From Halichondria panicea (Eukaryota; Porifera; Demospongiae; Suberitida; Halichondriidae): a stretch of DNA of 64,000 nt. Shown piece after piece: positions 49,934-62,100 of the stretch. The notes under the pieces were generated by a model. It saw only the letters and a program-made list of their open reading frames with translations. It did not search any database and was not told where the DNA came from. The stretch's first letter is position 1. Each line of letters opens with the position of its first letter. The position numbers were made by a program, and so were the translations under genes. The DNA is taken from assembly GCF_963675165.1 (NCBI RefSeq), contig NC_087387.1, forward strand, positions 4,304,990 to 4,368,989, in the 5' to 3' direction.

Positions 49934-50232
49934 CAGTAGAACCTCGATTATCCGGCCCTCCATTATCCGGAACCTCGATTATCCGGCTTGGCAGTTTTCT
50001 TGTTATCAGATCAAAAAATGGGCGTGTCCCTCAAACGCGCATGCGCGTTGCAGCTGTTACCATGGATACATGCCTGCTTATCTTCTGCGCATGCGCAGAC
50101 AACCATGTGGCACTGCTGTTTATCAATAAAGTGGGTGGATCAAGGCGTGGTTTATCTATTTGATTATCCGGCATATTCACTTATCCGGCCTGCTTCTGGA
50201 ACCAAGGTGTCCGGATAATCGAGGTTCTACTG
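49934..50232. mobile_element. pogo/Tigger-like MITE with CAGTAGAACCTCGATTATCC ends
   Basis: About 24-bp inverted ends typical of pogo/Tigger elements, flanked by TA (49932-49933, 50233-50234); the ATTATCCGG motif recurs inside. A lone similar end is at 58437-58458. Confidence 0.88.
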
Positions 50233-50672
50233 TACTGTGGCTGTGCACCATCTAGAAAACAGTGGGCGTTGCCGACAAAAGGGGCGTGACCCCGGAAGTG
50301 GGCGTGGTCTAAATTTTGCGTTGCGCTTTGCGCGCAATGAGCACCCCCATTGACTGAATCCTAGGATCGCCCCTGGACAGTTGACAAAAACTCTCTGGGA
50401 CAAAAACCATTGTGTAGCTCTTACTTCAATATTTCACAAACTTCCTTTACTTAGAATAATAGCGCATGCATTGCAGAATGCAGAGGCTGCAAAAACGCAT
50501 TGATTTTACAATGACTTCAATGTAAAAGGGCGTGCCAGCTCAGCACAATTTTACTGCGGAAGCTATACAGGAAGTAGTTAGTGGGCGTTCAAATAGCAAT
50601 CAAAATTCCAGGCTCTTAAAACGAATAGGACTAGTAAAAATCGTGGGCGGAGCTTCGTTTTGTACCTGAGGC

Positions 50673-51907
50673 ACAATCATGCGTGTATGCTGGCTGATAT
50701 CATTTTTAACTATTTAACCACTACACCTACGCACCCACTTAAGATGAGGTCTGACTAGTCTCGCGAGCAGACGTGGGAGGGAGGGAACGTCTGGTCACTA
50801 TTGCAGCAATTCCATGGCACTGAGGAATGTAGTCACGTGCAAGATATTTGTTAATTAACCAAATTCACATGTAGACAAATATTTTCATTCGCAGCTAGCT
50901 AGCTCTTGCTTGGTATGAGCTTCTTTTACCCGATTTCCTTCGCAGCCAGGTATATGGTTCAACACTAAAATTAGCCTTTGCTAGAGTCAATAATCCTTCT
51001 TTTCACAATCATTTTATGCTATAATAGGAAATATACGGGGTGTTACAGCCCCACTATGACGTGGACAAATCTGATTGGCACTGCCAACATTCGTCCACGG
51101 AATTGCTGCAATAGTGACCAGACGTTCCCTCCCTCTCACATCTGCTCGCGAGACTAAGGTCTGATAGTGACGTGGTATGACATACTTGTACCGTAACATG
51201 GTTTACACTATACAACTGCTACAGTTGGATACTCCTCTTCATACACTCCTGCATGTACGTATAACCCGTGGTCGCCCACACACCTTGGGTTAATTATCCG
51301 CTATACGATACAATACGGTAGTACCTCCGCAACATTTCTAAATAATTACAAAGCCAGATCGATCGGAGGTCGAACAATTATGTGGAGGGTGCTCTACTTA
51401 GTCTACTTGCCACGTAAAAACACGTGTTTCTAGCATTGGGCTAGAAAGTGTGGCTACCATTTAGTTTGTCAGCGCAGCTGTCGCTATTTTTAGAGGTCAG
51501 AAAATCTTGAGGGTCAACTTACTATAAGGTCTTAGGGCACGAGTAAGTGTAGATCTCTCTAATTAATTTGAAGACAAACTTATTTTTGTTTCAACCCATA
51601 GATATATTATACTGTACCTGTACTGTATGAACCTTCTCTTGTCTGTCACTCTATAGAAATAGCAGTTTAAAAGAGTGAGGGCCTGCCAACAACTCTCTCA
51701 TAATCTCATGTTCTTGCTTGCACGGTGTGCAGTAGACTAAGAGGTTGGGGGCGTGTATGTGTATACACAGTACACAAGATGATGAATAATTATTCTAAGA
51801 TCTAGATTCCTGATTGCATACTTAGTGAATAACACATGAATAACATTTTCCAAAACCAAGAACTTATTAAGTCCACAAAAACAAAATAAAAAGTTTGGGA
51901 AAGTTTG
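50673..51907. other. Intergenic sequence with a small inverted repeat
   Basis: No gene seen. gtctcgcgagcagacgtggg (from 50758) is inverted at about 51132-51155, and gcagcaattccatggc / ggaattgctgcaatag lie between, so 50755-51157 is probably another MITE of about 400 bp. Confidence 0.55.
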
Positions 51908-52098
51908 TTACTTCGACAGTCCAAGGGCTATATCCCGATGGCCATCTTGTGCCGGGTGCTCTACAGTGTAGACCAGCTTGAGCTCACACTCCGAGCCGGC
52001 ACTCAAGGTTGTGAGACTTTTTTAATTAGTTGAACGTGAACAAACGGGAGAAGACACTTGTCACCCACCTTCCTCACAGCAGGGTCAACCACACTCAC
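51908..52098 (-). CDS. DUF4139 gene C-terminal exons with a putative 41-nt intron
   Basis: 52098-52058 codes V-S-V-V-D-P-A-V-R-K-V-G-D. A 41-nt intron (52057-52017, GTGTCT...AAAAAAG with ctaat near the 3' end) then restores the frame into L-T-T-L-S-A-G-S-E-C-E-L-K-L-V-Y-T, ending G-L-S-K-stop. The alternative, reading straight on, stops without the conserved C terminus. Ending at GTGGGT (52068) instead would not join the last exon in frame. Confidence 0.6.
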
Positions 52099-54669
52099 CT
52101 GAAAAGAGAACAACAGTGTCTATGTATCAGTACACTCAAAGTGTTGCTTTTCTAGGCAACAGTGTACTCAGCATGTACAATACATGCAGTGCACGTAAAC
52201 ACAGAGGTGTGGGGAGAGCAGTGAATAACTAATATGAAATGGATAGTGCTACTGTAGAGAGGATGTCGCTCGTAGCAAATAGTTTGCACGTTAGTCTGAC
52301 AGTTGCTAGCCTTTTAAAGGCAAAACATTACTGTACAAATTGCAGTATGACACTGAATGAAAGTACTAGCAAACACCAGCTGACTAGACAGTTGCTGTAC
52401 CTTGATTCTGTCATCAGTGCTGAGAGGCACTTGCTCTGAGACCTTGATGTTGACAGAGTCACTTCTGGTGTTCTTGATCAAGGAAGTGTGAGTGTAGGTG
52501 ATGGTGTTTGTCTTTGCCCCTCCCAGCATGTTGTGTACTGTGGCCATGGTGATGCGGACTTGACTGGCTGCTCCCAGGGAGCTCACAAACTCCTCCCTTG
52601 GAGACACACCACTCATGGTCGACTGTGGAGGGGAGAAACAGACATTTACAGTATACTCTCGTTAATCCGGTCACCCTTGGGACCATGCAGCTTGGCCGGA
52701 ATAGCGAGGTGGCTGTATTTCGGGAAATAGCCGCGGCTTAAAAACGACTTTACCTCGAATCTAATGACTAATTTTGTGGTTTTTGTCTCGAGGATAATGA
52801 AGGATAATAAATCATCCTGTTCTGTAATTCAATTTTATTTGCTACACCACACCCAAAACGTCATATCCGGCCGTAATACATGTATAAAATTACATTGAAA
52901 ACCTTGTTTGGGACAGCCAGCACTGGCTGGTATGCGGAATAGTGAGTGGCCGTACCTCAGGGTGAGTTTTGTGCATTAAACATAATTATAGCTAGCATTC
53001 CGTGCCAAGCCAAATGGCCGGTATATCTGAGGTAGCCGTACTTTAGAGAGCGAGAATCTACTGTATATACTATACCATCTACTCTTGATACTAGATATAT
53101 ACAAGAGACACAATTTGTGTTATAGTTATAGCTATACAATCGTCGACTGTGGAGAGAAGAAACAAATTGCGCACTATAGATGTACGTATGGGACAAAAGA
53201 AATAAACGAGTTAAAGTAATGAAGCTTTAATATATTATACGATCCTAGCCACAAGTTATCTATTACCTGGTCACCTACTTGAAGCTGCATGTACATGAGA
53301 GTGCTAGCTTCTAATTTAAGGATTGTAAAAACAAAAATAGCTCGCTGTAAGCAGATAAAAATAACTAAATAGCTCATCTATTACCTGAAATAACTCTATA
53401 CCATTGCATGTTCACCTTAGTGATAAAGTTGTTGTCCAGGAAGACGTTGGTTGGTCCAGCCAGGATGGTGTAGGGTGAGGAGTTGGTAGCCTTAGCTTGC
53501 AGGAAGGAGTGAGGGGAGAGTCGAGGGACAGAGCTGTACGTCAGCTCAGGGACCAGTTCAACCAGAGCTATCAGCACCTGTGTACAGTATGTACCAATCC
53601 AGTCTTGTTGAGTGTATAGATATATACATTATCTGCTTTTAGTGTGGAAACAGAGTGTGCGGGGAAACTATTTTAGAAAGTTACTTCTGGACCACCAATA
53701 CGTCGTGATTTGACTGTACTTACAATGCATACAGCTACGATTACAAATGCTATACATCACACACAACCGGCCACCTTGTGCTCAGTGCTGTCAGCTGGGA
53801 TGGTGGCTCTGGGAATGGCATACGTGGTGTAGAACAATCGCAGTCACGTACCTGTTAAAGTTACAGTGAATATTTCAGGAGTATATTATGCGGATTTAGA
53901 AATTGTTCTATATATGTAGGGGGCCAGGCTTCCAGATCTTTTCTGCAGTCCTACTATTCAATTTGGCATGGGTATTAGTCTAGTTTTAACGAGTATAGAA
54001 GGGGAATAAGCTCCTCCCTTTGGATCCGACCCTGTCTAGGTGGGGTCGAGAATAATTATACCGTACATAGATAGCGGGTAATTTTCTGTGTCCAACTGTT
54101 ATTCATAATAATACAGCTCAGAATGTATATAGATCGAACCTATTGCACGGATGATGGCAACGGTATGAAAACTAACACCATAATTTATACGAAAATAACC
54201 CCCTATATGGTCGGTAGTACTGCACTATAGTCTAAGAGAATCTCCTTTTATTAGTAACATTTATCAACTACAGTACCGGGACAGCTCCTCAAAACCTCAC
54301 TAATAATCATCAGTGCATATACCTCAGTTACAGCAACCTGGTGGGGTTGAAATCGATCCATTTCCCTGATGACTCTACACATCTTACTCTAGCCAGTGAC
54401 TGAGGAGCCATAGTAGCAAACTCATCAAACTCTTCATCATCAGAGCTGTTGTAATAGGAGTCTTCCTGTATATACGTACGTTGGGAACACAAGTGAACTA
54501 CATCTATACGCAGTATGAAGTTATTCAATCAATAAGACTCACAATTGTTTGGTCATAAATTATTCCAACAGCATTAAATTCCTCCCATCACGTTTTTCTT
54601 TCGTCTTAGACATTGCTCTATATAGCTCATTGGTGATATCTTGGAATTCTCCCAGTCCTCACCAGTCAC
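51908..54669 (-). CDS. DUF4139 (F37C4.5/MuiA-like) gene, 5' part degraded or missing
   Basis: Exons read from right to left. 54669-54577 opens V-T-G-E-D-W-E-N-S-K-I-S, the family's T-G-E-D-W motif, then degenerates. 54465-54388: acidic linker, 26 codons. 53843-53775: R-A-T-I-P-A-D-S-T-E-H-K. 53577-53416: 54 codons with A-G-P-T-N-V-F-L-D-N-N-F-I-T-K. 52622-52401: 74 codons with S-P-R-E-E-F-V-S-S-L-G and V-S-E-Q-V-P-L-S-T-D-D-R-I-K. Then 52098-52058, and 52016-51908 ending in TAA with G-S-E-C-E-L-K-L-V-Y-T-V-E-H. The motifs match DUF4139 proteins such as C. elegans F37C4.5, whose molecular role is unknown. The N-terminal DUF4140 half was not found, and the exon at 53843 has a stop just upstream without an acceptor. 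It may be a decaying gene or carry sequencing errors. Confidence 0.72.
52401..52622 (-). CDS. DUF4139 gene exon with V-P-L-S-T-D-D-R-I-K
   Basis: 74 codons, phase 0-0, acceptor cctccacag, donor GTACAG. It follows the previous exon directly in the family alignment (F-I-T-K then S-P-R-E-E-F). The intron between them contains the pogo-like MITE 52649-53063. Confidence 0.85.
52649..53063. mobile_element. pogo/Tigger-like MITE, copy in the DUF4139 gene
   Basis: Left cagtatactctcgttaatcc, right gcgagaatctactg then TA; same family as 4748-5103 with about 60 extra bases near the right end. Confidence 0.8.
53416..53577 (-). CDS. DUF4139 gene exon with A-G-P-T-N-V-F-L-D-N-N-F
   Basis: 54 codons, phase 0-0, acceptor ctgtacacag, donor GTGAAC. 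Includes P-E-L-T-Y-S-S-V-P, S-F-L-Q-A-K-A-T-N and A-G-P-T-N-V-F-L-D-N-N-F-I-T-K, the best-conserved block of the family. Confidence 0.85.
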
Positions 54670-56978
54670 CTGCTGTACGAGACACGTAGTACTTGTTACG
54701 TACTGTAAATATAAGACCATCACGTACTTACTCAATACTACAAAGCCTTGTTACACCATGTAGATCTACATGTATATACTTGGAGTGTTTGAGTTAAATA
54801 GTCGAGTCTACTAGCAAGATATAGTTATGAACTGACATTGGTGAAAACCTCCTCTTGACCTCGGTACGATCTTGGTGTGGTGGGCGAATCTCTTAAGTCT
54901 CATCACCTAAACACCTGAAACGCCAGAGTTTGTTGTACCGTTGTACCGACTAGCCGACTTGTGCGTTTTTTTAATAGGTAAAGATGGCCACAGGCAAATT
55001 CATAAAAATAAGGCCCAAACACCTCTCACACGCAAAATAAATGCCCTGTTCCCTACCAGGGTTACACTAGTGTGCATTTCCACAACATACTATTGCATGA
55101 TACTGTAAGACGCATATGCAGTGTATACAGGTACATAGCAACAGCATTGCCATTGCACTAACAAGGAACTCTATCTGAGTCTTGCAATTAGCAAAAGAGT
55201 CAAGTCTGCCTGGCCTAGCTGGTGAGTCAGTTCTATTCAATGTGTTTGGCTAGATCTGTATCTTTGGTTGACTTTGATGGTCGAATTCTACTTATTGCTG
55301 TTCCACTGTTTGAGTCCTTTATCCATTACAGATAACTAGATAGGCACATGCAACTATTATCCATTTGTAAACTTAATTAACTCGCAAGTCACGTCCCTTT
55401 CGATGTACGTATGTTCAAACCATAAAACAGAAGTACTATCAAATAAGTCCGTGCTACACTGCGGTTAATTTGTACCTATAGTTCTACACACACTGTATAA
55501 TTTACTACAAACAACTGTGCTCAGACCGTGCAACTCTTTTAGCCGCACATATTTTAATACACATTAGCAATAAAAGACTCTAAAACAGCACTTGGGACTT
55601 ATACATGAACTATACTGGAATGTCTCTTTTTACTGGGTGTGACCAGATTAGCAAGTACTACACATGGCTCACTAGGCATGGCATGTCTTTCATGTCTGAA
55701 AGAGATGATAAAACACATATTTGAGGGAAGCAAAATAGCCTCATTCATAGGGCGTAGCGTGGATAGTTTTCGAGGCTCCCAATCCCTCTAACTATTCAAT
55801 CTAGTCCAACTCTCGTTAATTTTGTCTTTTCTCGAATCTATTGCGGTTCTGTCTCGAGGATAATGAATGCTCTCTATTTAAGACTAAGTGTAATCCAATT
55901 TTCATCTGCCAAACCACCATACCTAAAATGTCAATCCAGTCGTAATGATATATGCCAGTATACGGGATAGCGAGTGGCTGCACTTCAGGGCGAGTTTTGC
56001 AGTAATGATCAAGACGTGTAGTGCATATTACTCGGTTCTTTTTATTTGTTCATAGCTTCTTGTTCATAAATATGATTGACCATTGTTGTGCCGTATGGGG
56101 AAGTTCAAACCTACAAGTGTGGGACCACATGTAGACCACTGCACAGCTGTTAGTCTTGTGACACTGAGGTCACAATGCCTTGGAATTGTGTGAATGCATG
56201 TGTAGCAACTGACCTTTTATTCATACCCACTGTTATGACTGCGCATCCATGGACATCATGTTAGTGGTCAATAACTTGCGTGATTGGTATATCTGGCCAT
56301 CATAATCCAAAAGGCATTTTTACATGTATGCAATTAAAGAGTATACATGAAATTTAATGTATTCCACATGTCGTAAATACGTGTGTACTGATGCACTGAT
56401 GTTAGAAGTGAATAAACAATTTGACAACTAGATCTAGATCGATGTTAGGGTGTATGAAGAGAAGAGGGCATGCAACTCACAATGTATATATACTGTGTGC
56501 GTCATATTATTGATGAGTCAGCAGGATATGCTATATTTAGCCGACCGCCCACTAGAGGAGGTTGGTCGTGCACGATTCATGTGAGCTTATGTTTTCTATG
56601 TAAAAACTCCAAACCGCTGAGTCGGCACTTTTTATCCTTTCTTCCATTAGCTCATTTATCTCTCTTGTATAACATCTCCTGTTAGTTTAACATTAACACT
56701 ATATGATTGCTACAGGAGTCAAAGAAACAAAGGAAGTGCAGCAACAACTCAAAGTTTGTGGTTTCTGGCTCGTTGCTTCTAGTACGACTATGCTGACTCA
56801 CTTTCTAGTGTCACTGAGCATTGTTAGCATCATTTACTACTAGTATAGAGAGCTACAATCATTTGTAATGTAAATAGTAATGTAGTAATGATCAACCATG
56901 ATTGTTGTTAAAAACGATAGATGCCAAAAGTTCAAGTCTGCAGAGCCTTTCAGTTCTCTTCTCACTCTTGCAGCTACC
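54670..56978. other. Sequence with no recognised gene
   Basis: I looked here for the missing N-terminal DUF4140 exons and found none. A degraded pogo-like MITE (ctcgttaat, tctgtctcgaggataat, gatagcgagtggc) lies at about 55800-56000. 56890-56978 is the start of a GATGCCTCGGTG-type element. Confidence 0.5.
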
Positions 56979-57655
56979 AGAGATAGAGTAATAGAGGGAT
57001 TGGCAACGGGAGTAACTCACGTGATCATTTCACATTGATTTCATATTGATTTCCTCTCAACCATCCTTGATGCACATTATTTCCCGGCACAACGCCCGCG
57101 AAATGAAGTAATATTACTTTTAGTTAGCTATTAGTCTCCTGAGACCTTAGAATTTCGTATAGAAGGCTACACGTGTCCAGTGCTTTATTTAAAGTGAAGT
57201 CAAAGCGTGGAAGAATTGACTGTGGTGCTCTAGAGCTTGAAAACTAGTTATTATTGGTCTGTGCCCCCTTTTAAGAAGCACTGCCGTAGCCATATGATGT
57301 TTTGCCTACAGATCCTGCCTATTTGTGTCTATGTTGACGAACTGGGCTGCATACATTTCCTTGGTTATAATTCTTTTGTATGTTTTTTACATTTATAACC
57401 AAAAGGGAGGCTGTAAAAGACGAAAAAGTGTCTATATTAGTTTGTGCCCCTTGCTGTAAGCCTATGATGTACATATCTTGTTTTTGTTGTGTCTCTGTTG
57501 ATCGACTAGGCTGCATAAATTCTTGATTTTGATTAAGCATTAACTTTTAGCTATAAATGGAGGCTACAAAAGATAAAAAAAAGTCGATGACGTAGCGCAT
57601 CATGGATAATCACATTTTTTCAACCATTGCCAATCCCTTTCCTTCCTTTATCTCT
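56979..57655. mobile_element. MITE with AGAGATAGAG ends, 8-bp target duplication
   Basis: Inserted into a copy of the 46951 element. gcagctac is repeated at both edges (56970-56977 and 57656-57663), and the uninterrupted site is seen at 47172-47180 (gcagctaccaatagc). An 8-bp duplication is hAT-like. Related to 34588-35125. Confidence 0.8.
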
Positions 57656-57953
57656 GCAGCTACGAATAGCTAGCGTTTTAGTGCAGAGGTAATTACTAAG
57701 TAGAGTAGCAACACTCAGTAAACAAGTTTGGCTACGTGCTCTTTTGAAAAGGCTGCAATGGCATTCCAATTAAACAAAACTATAGGCATAACAATAGAAA
57801 CTCTTACTTGCGCTTGATTCATCCTTGAGCAGCAGTAGCAGTCTACACAGACAGACACACACACACACAAACACACTACCGTATACCTCGCTTGCGCATG
57901 CGCACCGTACCGAGGCATAATAAAATGTACATGCTGTTTAACACCAGTTAAAC

Positions 57954-58403
57954 CAAGAGTGCATAAGAAGAGAAGAGTGTCGAACTACTGATATACTTCT
58001 ACACAAACACTGTACACAAAGTAACATGGCTCACGCGTGATAAAGTATTGTAAATTTACTAGTTAGTAAATGTTAATTGTGACGTTTTTAGGGGTTTGGT
58101 TATCGAACAATTCTAGCTAGTTGTTCGCGTTCAACGTGCAGAACTTGTGGAGCTGCTCACTGCACACTGATAGGAGACGATCTCTTCACAAAAATCATCT
58201 AAATGAGACAATAGTCGAGTTGATCCTCTTCACTTGCACTCTTTACTCACTATTACCAACTTCTGTGCGTTGCGTAATTATGCGCAAACGTCATAAATTG
58301 CGAGTTGCTCACGTGCAATTAACAGGATGTCACGATACTTTGTGCACAGTGTTTGTGTAGAAGTATCAGTAGTTCGACACTCTTCTCTTCTTACGCACTC
58401 TTG
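57954..58403. mobile_element. MITE with about 60-bp inverted ends
   Basis: caagagtgcataagaagaga... at the left and ...tcttctcttacgcactcttg-type complement at the right, extending through agtgtcgaactactgata and acttctacacaaacactgt. No ORF of note. Confidence 0.82.
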
Positions 58404-58458
58404 CTATTCTGATGAGGTCTGGTCCGGCTCTATTCGGATTAGTGAGGTTCTACTGTAA

Positions 58459-59152
58459 TGATGATTATATTTATATTTATTACGTAGCTGTGAGTAAAGG
58501 CCCTCAAGCTCTATATAAACCAGGCCAATAACTGTTAGTTGTGGCACAAATTTCCATGTATAATAACTACTTTTGTTGCCGTGCAGACAACCAGGAGCTT
58601 TCTATATCTCAGATAGGCTGAGATTGTACACAAAGACTATATCTAGCTGATCACTCCCTTCTCGTCTTGATCTTGCTGCAGTTTTATGTATTATAATGTG
58701 TTAGTTTATAATCTCTACATGCAGGCTTGCCTTCAGCATTACTAAGTCAGTGCTACGTACATCATGTATTTTGTCCTTAATGCTGTAAAATCATAATTAT
58801 TTATGAATAGCTAGTAGGTAAACAAAACGATTAAGTATCTAAACAGTGAGCTATATTCTGGCTTAAATCTATAAACAAGCTAGTTCTCCGTAGCTAAAAT
58901 AGCTTGTATCTATATGCAATAGAAAACCAACTGGGTCGAAAAGTTAATTACGACATCATTATTAAGAGGCGTGGCTTCCGGTTCAACAGATGTTGGCACT
59001 ACGCGGCAAAAATAATAACACCTCTAAACCCCCTATATACCCAAAATCCTAGCAAGGTAAATATGCCATAATTTTTATGCCAAATATATAATTTCACTGC
59101 ATTTCTTTGATCCCAGAGGTCAAAAGGTACCCATGTTTAATACTACTGTTGT
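58459..59152. other. Upstream region of the kinase-SNARE gene
   Basis: AT-rich; no repeat element or exon recognised. Presumably contains the promoter, but I see no clear core motif. Confidence 0.4.
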
Positions 59153-62100
59153 ATGATGAGTGACAGACATCGCATTGAGATTATTGTGAATAATTTTGTC
59201 CACAGATACTCTTCGTGTATAACCATGGAAACTGAAGCTGTTGAAGAAGTTGGATTCAAGGAAATAACAATTTTTGAAGACGAAATCGGAGCGGGTGCAT
59301 ATGGATCTGTGCACATGGCCATCTGTGACAAACTGTTGTGTGCCGCAAAGAGGATCTATAGAATTTTAGTGCAACCTTCTCAAGCCACTCCTAGTAGAAA
59401 TGAGCATCGAATTCCAATTCGAAGGTTTGAAGCTGAGTTTAAATTTTTACAAGAAATACGTCACCCAAACATCATTCAGTATCTTGGGATGTACACAGAT
59501 CCATCAACACACCTCCCCATATTGCTGATGGAACTAATGGACGAAAGTCTGACACAATACCTCGAAGGGTCCACTCAACCCATTGCCTATTACATCCAAG
59601 TCAACATCTGCCTCGATATCATGAGAGCCCTCTCGTTTCTCCACGTCAATGAAATTGTTCACAGAGATCTTTCAAGTAACAACATTCTTTTGGCTGGAAA
59701 GTCTCGACATGCTAAGTTATCAGATTTTGGAATGGCAAAATTTCTGAATACCAAAATGTCACGTGTGTCAAACACAGCCGTTCCTGGTACAGAAGTGTAC
59801 ATGCCACCAGAAGCTTTTGGGGACGATTTCAAAGAGAGTGGAGATATCTTTTCATTTGCAGTTCTCCTCATACAAATTCTGACGCAAAAGTTTCCGAAAC
59901 CACAGGGAAAGCTCGAAGACAGAATAGTTGGCAATGAAAAGATCAAAGCCCTTGTGAAAGAATTGGAGCGTAGAAACAACCACATTTCTCTGATTCCACA
60001 TGATCATTCTCTCTTACCTATTGCTCTAGATTGCCTCAAAGATGAGGAGGCCGATCGGCCACTGGCTAGTAACCTCTGTGACAGGCTTGCGTCGCTCACC
60101 GAAACGAAACTGTACACTGAGAGCAAAACAACCGAAGAGAAACCACAGAGTATCACGGAAGAAAAGTGTGTGGGTACTACTGAGTGTGAAACAGAAGAGA
60201 AGGCCATTGGCACCGACAACTTCGATTTACAACTACTTGATTATGTGCATGTAAAGGACGAAGTAAAAGAAAAATTGACACGCACTGAGCAGCTTCTGGT
60301 ACAGAGTAAACAGGCTCTAGAAGAGAGTGAACAGAAAATTTTAGCAATGAAAGATCAGCTCGAAGCAAAAGAAAAAGTGTTGGGAAAAGAAATTGAACAA
60401 AACAACAATCTCATTGAAACTCAACAAAAAATTCAAGAGACGCTCCAAGGAACTGAAAATGAGCTCCAGAGCATTTCAAGTGCTAAGACTGAACTTGAAG
60501 AAAAACTGAGAAACTTGAAGCAAGAAATTGAACAGCACCAGCAAACTCTCATTGAGCAGCAAAAGCAAATCGATTTACATTATGAGAAAATCACTGAGCA
60601 GAATGAACAATTGGCTACTCACATTGGGAAAATCAATGAACAAGAGCAACATATCAAAGAACAGAATGTTCAATATACTACTCACCTTGAAAAGATGAGT
60701 GAGAAAGAAGAGCAAATTAAAGGGCTGCAAATTCAACTTGAACAGCAGTCTAGTGTTAATGACAACTTAATATCAGAGTTATCCTCTATCAAAGACTCTT
60801 TCAACAACAAAAAAAGCCGACAGCAAAACAAAGCAGCCGAAAAACAACCAATTGAGAACTCATCAAAAGCTTCAAAAACTGGTGCAGACAAAGAGTCGTT
60901 CTTTACAAAGATGAAAAAAACTTTAATTGGTGGTAACAAAGATGAAGAAGTCAAGCTCGAGGAATTCGAAGAGATAACTGCGACTAAGGTCAACGACTCC
61001 ACACAGCAGAAGCTCGATGCTAGCAAGAAACAACCAGAAACTGCAGTTCCTACTAACGAAGCCACACTGCCAAAGCTCGATATAGACCTCCCACCAAATT
61101 CTACTCAGGCCACCTTACCAAATGTTGACTTTGAAGGATTGAAGCAAACTGCCGAGATACACCATGATTCTGGAATCACTAAAGATGTAATGGAAAAGTG
61201 GAATAGAGTTGATGATAACGATCAAGAAACTGCACCTGATACGTTTACATCACGAGCCGAACAAGTTCGAACCAAAGCAGCAGTTAACAGAATTGAAACC
61301 TCCAGTGATAAGTCTGTAGCCACCTTGACTGATGCTCATCGGATTGGTATGTTAACAAATCAAGCTCTTCTGCATCAAGGTGCCTCCATTGACAAAACTG
61401 AAAGGCTACAAGAACAGATACAAACTGATCTGAAAGCAAGTGTTATTCCACTCCCACCGGTCGAAACATTGCGTGATACTGATACACAGCTCAAACTACC
61501 GCCAAAGTCTCGAGGACTTTTCAGTGGATGGTTTGGTTCAAAAAAAGAGGAAATTAAAGAATCTTCTGCATCTAAGCAATCTGTTAGCCACAGAGATAAA
61601 CTGTCTAGCAAATCAAAAGTGGAGATTCCACCAACCAGATCTCAATCAAATCCATTTGACGAAGAGACAATTAGGGAAGCAAAATCTGAAGAGATGAAAT
61701 TTCGTGAACAATCGGCGATTCAACGGATGGAGGAATCTTCAGCAAGATCGGTGAATACTCTTGTTGCAACAAATGCAATGGGTGTTTCAACTTTAGTAGA
61801 ACTCGAGCAACAATCTGAACAACTACACCATATCGAACGAGATCATGAGCAGATGCGGGATGATCTTACGAGTGGAAGAGATAATATAGAAACGATCAAA
61901 TCACCTTTTGGCTCGCGACCCAGAAAGGAACCTGGTAGGAAATCCAGTAAGGGTCAATCGTCCCAAACCCCACTGCCTAAATCGAAACCACCAAGCTCTA
62001 AGGACAGGCCACAACACACCACAACACAACTTCACCAATGCCCAAGCACAGGTAGCGCACTAGTCGATGCTAACTTGGATAAAATGAGTGAAGTGCTGTC

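Larger units (their letters stand above)
48209..50672. mobile_element. Composite palindromic element with about 300-bp inverted arms
   Basis: Left arm gcctcaggtaca...acgaagctccgcccacg... to ...tttgtcaac (48209-48885) pairs with right arm 50387-50672. Two further palindromes are nested in the left part (48291-48639, 48886-49136) and a pogo-like MITE in the middle (49934-50232). No transposase seen. Confidence 0.78.
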
